Shown here: positions 63,083 through 64,000 of the stretch, one piece after another
How positions within the stretch are numbered: the stretch's first letter is position 1
Layout of the letters: each line of letters begins with the position of its first letter
DNA from: JAAFIP01 sp043774625
GTDB lineage: Bacteria; Pseudomonadota; Gammaproteobacteria; Burkholderiales; Burkholderiaceae_C
DNA: 64,000 nt
NCBI GenBank assembly: GCA_043774625.1
Contig: JAYVTG010000096.1
Coordinates: forward strand, 1 to 64,000
Direction of reading: 5' to 3'
Made by a program: the position numbers and the translations under genes
The notes under the pieces: generated by a model
Told to the model about the DNA's origin: nothing
The model's database searches: none
Seen by the model: the letters and a program-made list of their open reading frames with translations, nothing else

Positions 63083-64000
63083 TTATTTGATACCAGCGGC
63101 TGCACGCAAGGCCGCAGCCTTGTCGGTACGCTCCCACGTAAACTCGGGCTCTTCACGACCAAAGTGGCCATAGGCGGCAGTTTTTTGGTAGATGGGGCGC
63201 AGCAAATCGAGCATCATGATGATGCCTTTGGGGCGCAGGTCAAAGTGCTCGTTGACCAAGGCAGAAATTTTCTCGTCGCTAATCACGCCCGTGCCTTCGG
63301 TGTACACCGTCACGTTCATCGGCTTGGCCACGCCAATCGCGTACGCCACCTGAATCTGGCATTGTGTTGCCAGGCCAGCAGCCACAATGTTTTTGGCTAC
63401 ATAGCGGGCTGCATAGGCGGCAGAGCGGTCAACCTTGGAAGGGTCTTTGCCGCTGAATGCGCCACCACCGTGAGGGCAAGCACCGCCGTAGGTGTCCACA
63501 ATAATCTTGCGGCCAGTCAAGCCGCAATCGCCCTGGGGGCCGCCAATAACGAAACGGCCAGTGGGGTTGATCAAATACCGCGTATCTTTGGTGATCATCT
63601 CTTTGGGCAGCACCGGCTTGATGATCTCTTCAATGACTGCGTCGATAAAGCTTTGCTTCATCTTGGTCGATGTTTCAGACTGGTCAGGGTCATGCTGGCT
63701 GGACAGCACGACGGTGTCGATGCTGTGCGGCTTGCCGTCTACGTAACGCATGGTCACTTGGCTCTTGGCATCTGGGCGCAAGAAAGGCAGGCGACCATCT
63801 TTGCGCAACTGGGCCTGGCGCTCAACCAGGCGGTGTGCGTAGTGGATGGGCGCTGGCATCAGCTCGGGCGTTTCGTTACACGCGTAGCCAAACATCAGGC
63901 CCTGGTCGCCAGCGCCAATGTTCAGGTGGTCGTCAGACGCATGGTCTACGCCCTGGGCGATGTCGTTGGACTGCTTGTCATAGCACACCATGACCGCGCA
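63083..64000 (-). CDS. metK: S-adenosylmethionine synthetase, N-terminus beyond window
   Basis: The C-terminal 305 or so residues of methionine adenosyltransferase, which makes S-adenosylmethionine from ATP and methionine. Motifs GAGDQGLMFGYA, the phosphate-binding GGGAFSGKDPSKVDRSAAY and VIGGPQGDCGLTGRK are intact. The frame stays open to the window edge and the N-terminal domain (about 90 residues) is missing, so the gene continues beyond 64000. An internal Met at 63991 is not the start. Confidence 0.97.
   Translation of the reverse strand, partial: CAVMVCYDKQSNDIAQGVDHASDDHLNIGAGDQGLMFGYACNETPELMPAPIHYAHRLVERQAQLRKDGRLPFLRPDAKSQVTMRYVDGKPHSIDTVVLSSQHDPDQSETSTKMKQSFIDAVIEEIIKPVLPKEMITKDTRYLINPTGRFVIGGPQGDCGLTGRKIIVDTYGGACPHGGGAFSGKDPSKVDRSAAYAARYVAKNIVAAGLATQCQIQVAYAIGVAKPMNVTVYTEGTGVISDEKISALVNEHFDLRPKGIIMMLDLLRPIYQKTAAYGHFGREEPEFTWERTDKAAALRAAAGIK

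Overview
The window looks like a chromosomal segment from a betaproteobacterium of the family Comamonadaceae (Rhodoferax/Polaromonas-like). Pointers are three tandem Porin_4-type porins, a gspC gene divergent from a gspG-to-gspF operon, short Comamonadaceae-style intergenic repeats, and housekeeping proteins (MetK, GroEL, IlvA, Pgi) whose sequences read as Burkholderiales. The genus is inference. I saw no rRNA, tRNA, CRISPR array, prophage or intact insertion sequence.

Layout. 0.2-2.7 kb: a metallo-beta-lactamase-fold hydrolase, gluconokinase, and an HpcH/HpaI aldolase preceded by the C-terminal stub of a MetE-like gene that stops at a 139-bp element with 23-bp terminal inverted repeats. 3.2-6.1 kb: a secreted DUF1501/DUF1800 pair. 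6.3-7.5 kb: a lipoprotein glycerophosphodiesterase behind a tandem double PHO box. 7.6-20.0 kb: a type II secretion locus (gspG-H-I-J-K-L-M-N-D-E-F ending in a 5'-nucleotidase gene, with gspC divergent). 19.8-21.3 kb: cobC-cobS of late cobalamin synthesis; cobT lies at 55.5 kb. 21.9-22.5 kb: coq7. 22.8-26.9 kb: three porins. 27.0-34.8 kb: a DUF3047 lipoprotein and a peptide ABC transporter operon with an M20 amidohydrolase and a gutted extra binding-protein gene.

34.8-35.7 kb is a gene-free, repeat-rich island. 35.7-40.9 kb: hexR-zwf divergent from tal-pgi (hexose phosphate metabolism). 41.0-42.2 kb: an AAA/DUF4143 ATPase behind a 36-bp perfect palindrome. 42.3-44.4 kb: groES-groEL under a CIRCE element. 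45.0-52.4 kb: a polyol (sorbitol/mannitol) ABC transporter, two polyol dehydrogenases and an AraC regulator. 52.4-56.6 kb: a helix-turn-helix protein, OsmC, a candidate small RNA, ilvA and cobT. 56.7-59.8 kb: a xylose-type ABC transporter. 59.9-63.0 kb: an UnbV/FG-GAP protein with a haloperoxidase-like PAP2 protein. The window ends inside metK.

The most unusual signal is a dispersed element of about 42 bp found 15 times. Eight copies are intergenic and seven lie in frame inside otherwise intact genes (MBL hydrolase, DUF1800, gspD, gspL, cobS, a peptide-binding protein, pgi). Six of the seven genic copies use the same strand and reading frame, giving a peptide near ASxxxAQAAIxxxA. It behaves like a protein-tolerated palindromic element, comparable in style to the in-frame palindromic elements of Rickettsia. 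Other points worth a check are the candidate small RNA with an anti-Shine-Dalgarno loop upstream of ilvA, the palindrome before the DUF4143 ATPase, and the inverted-repeat island with an (AATACC)12 tract.
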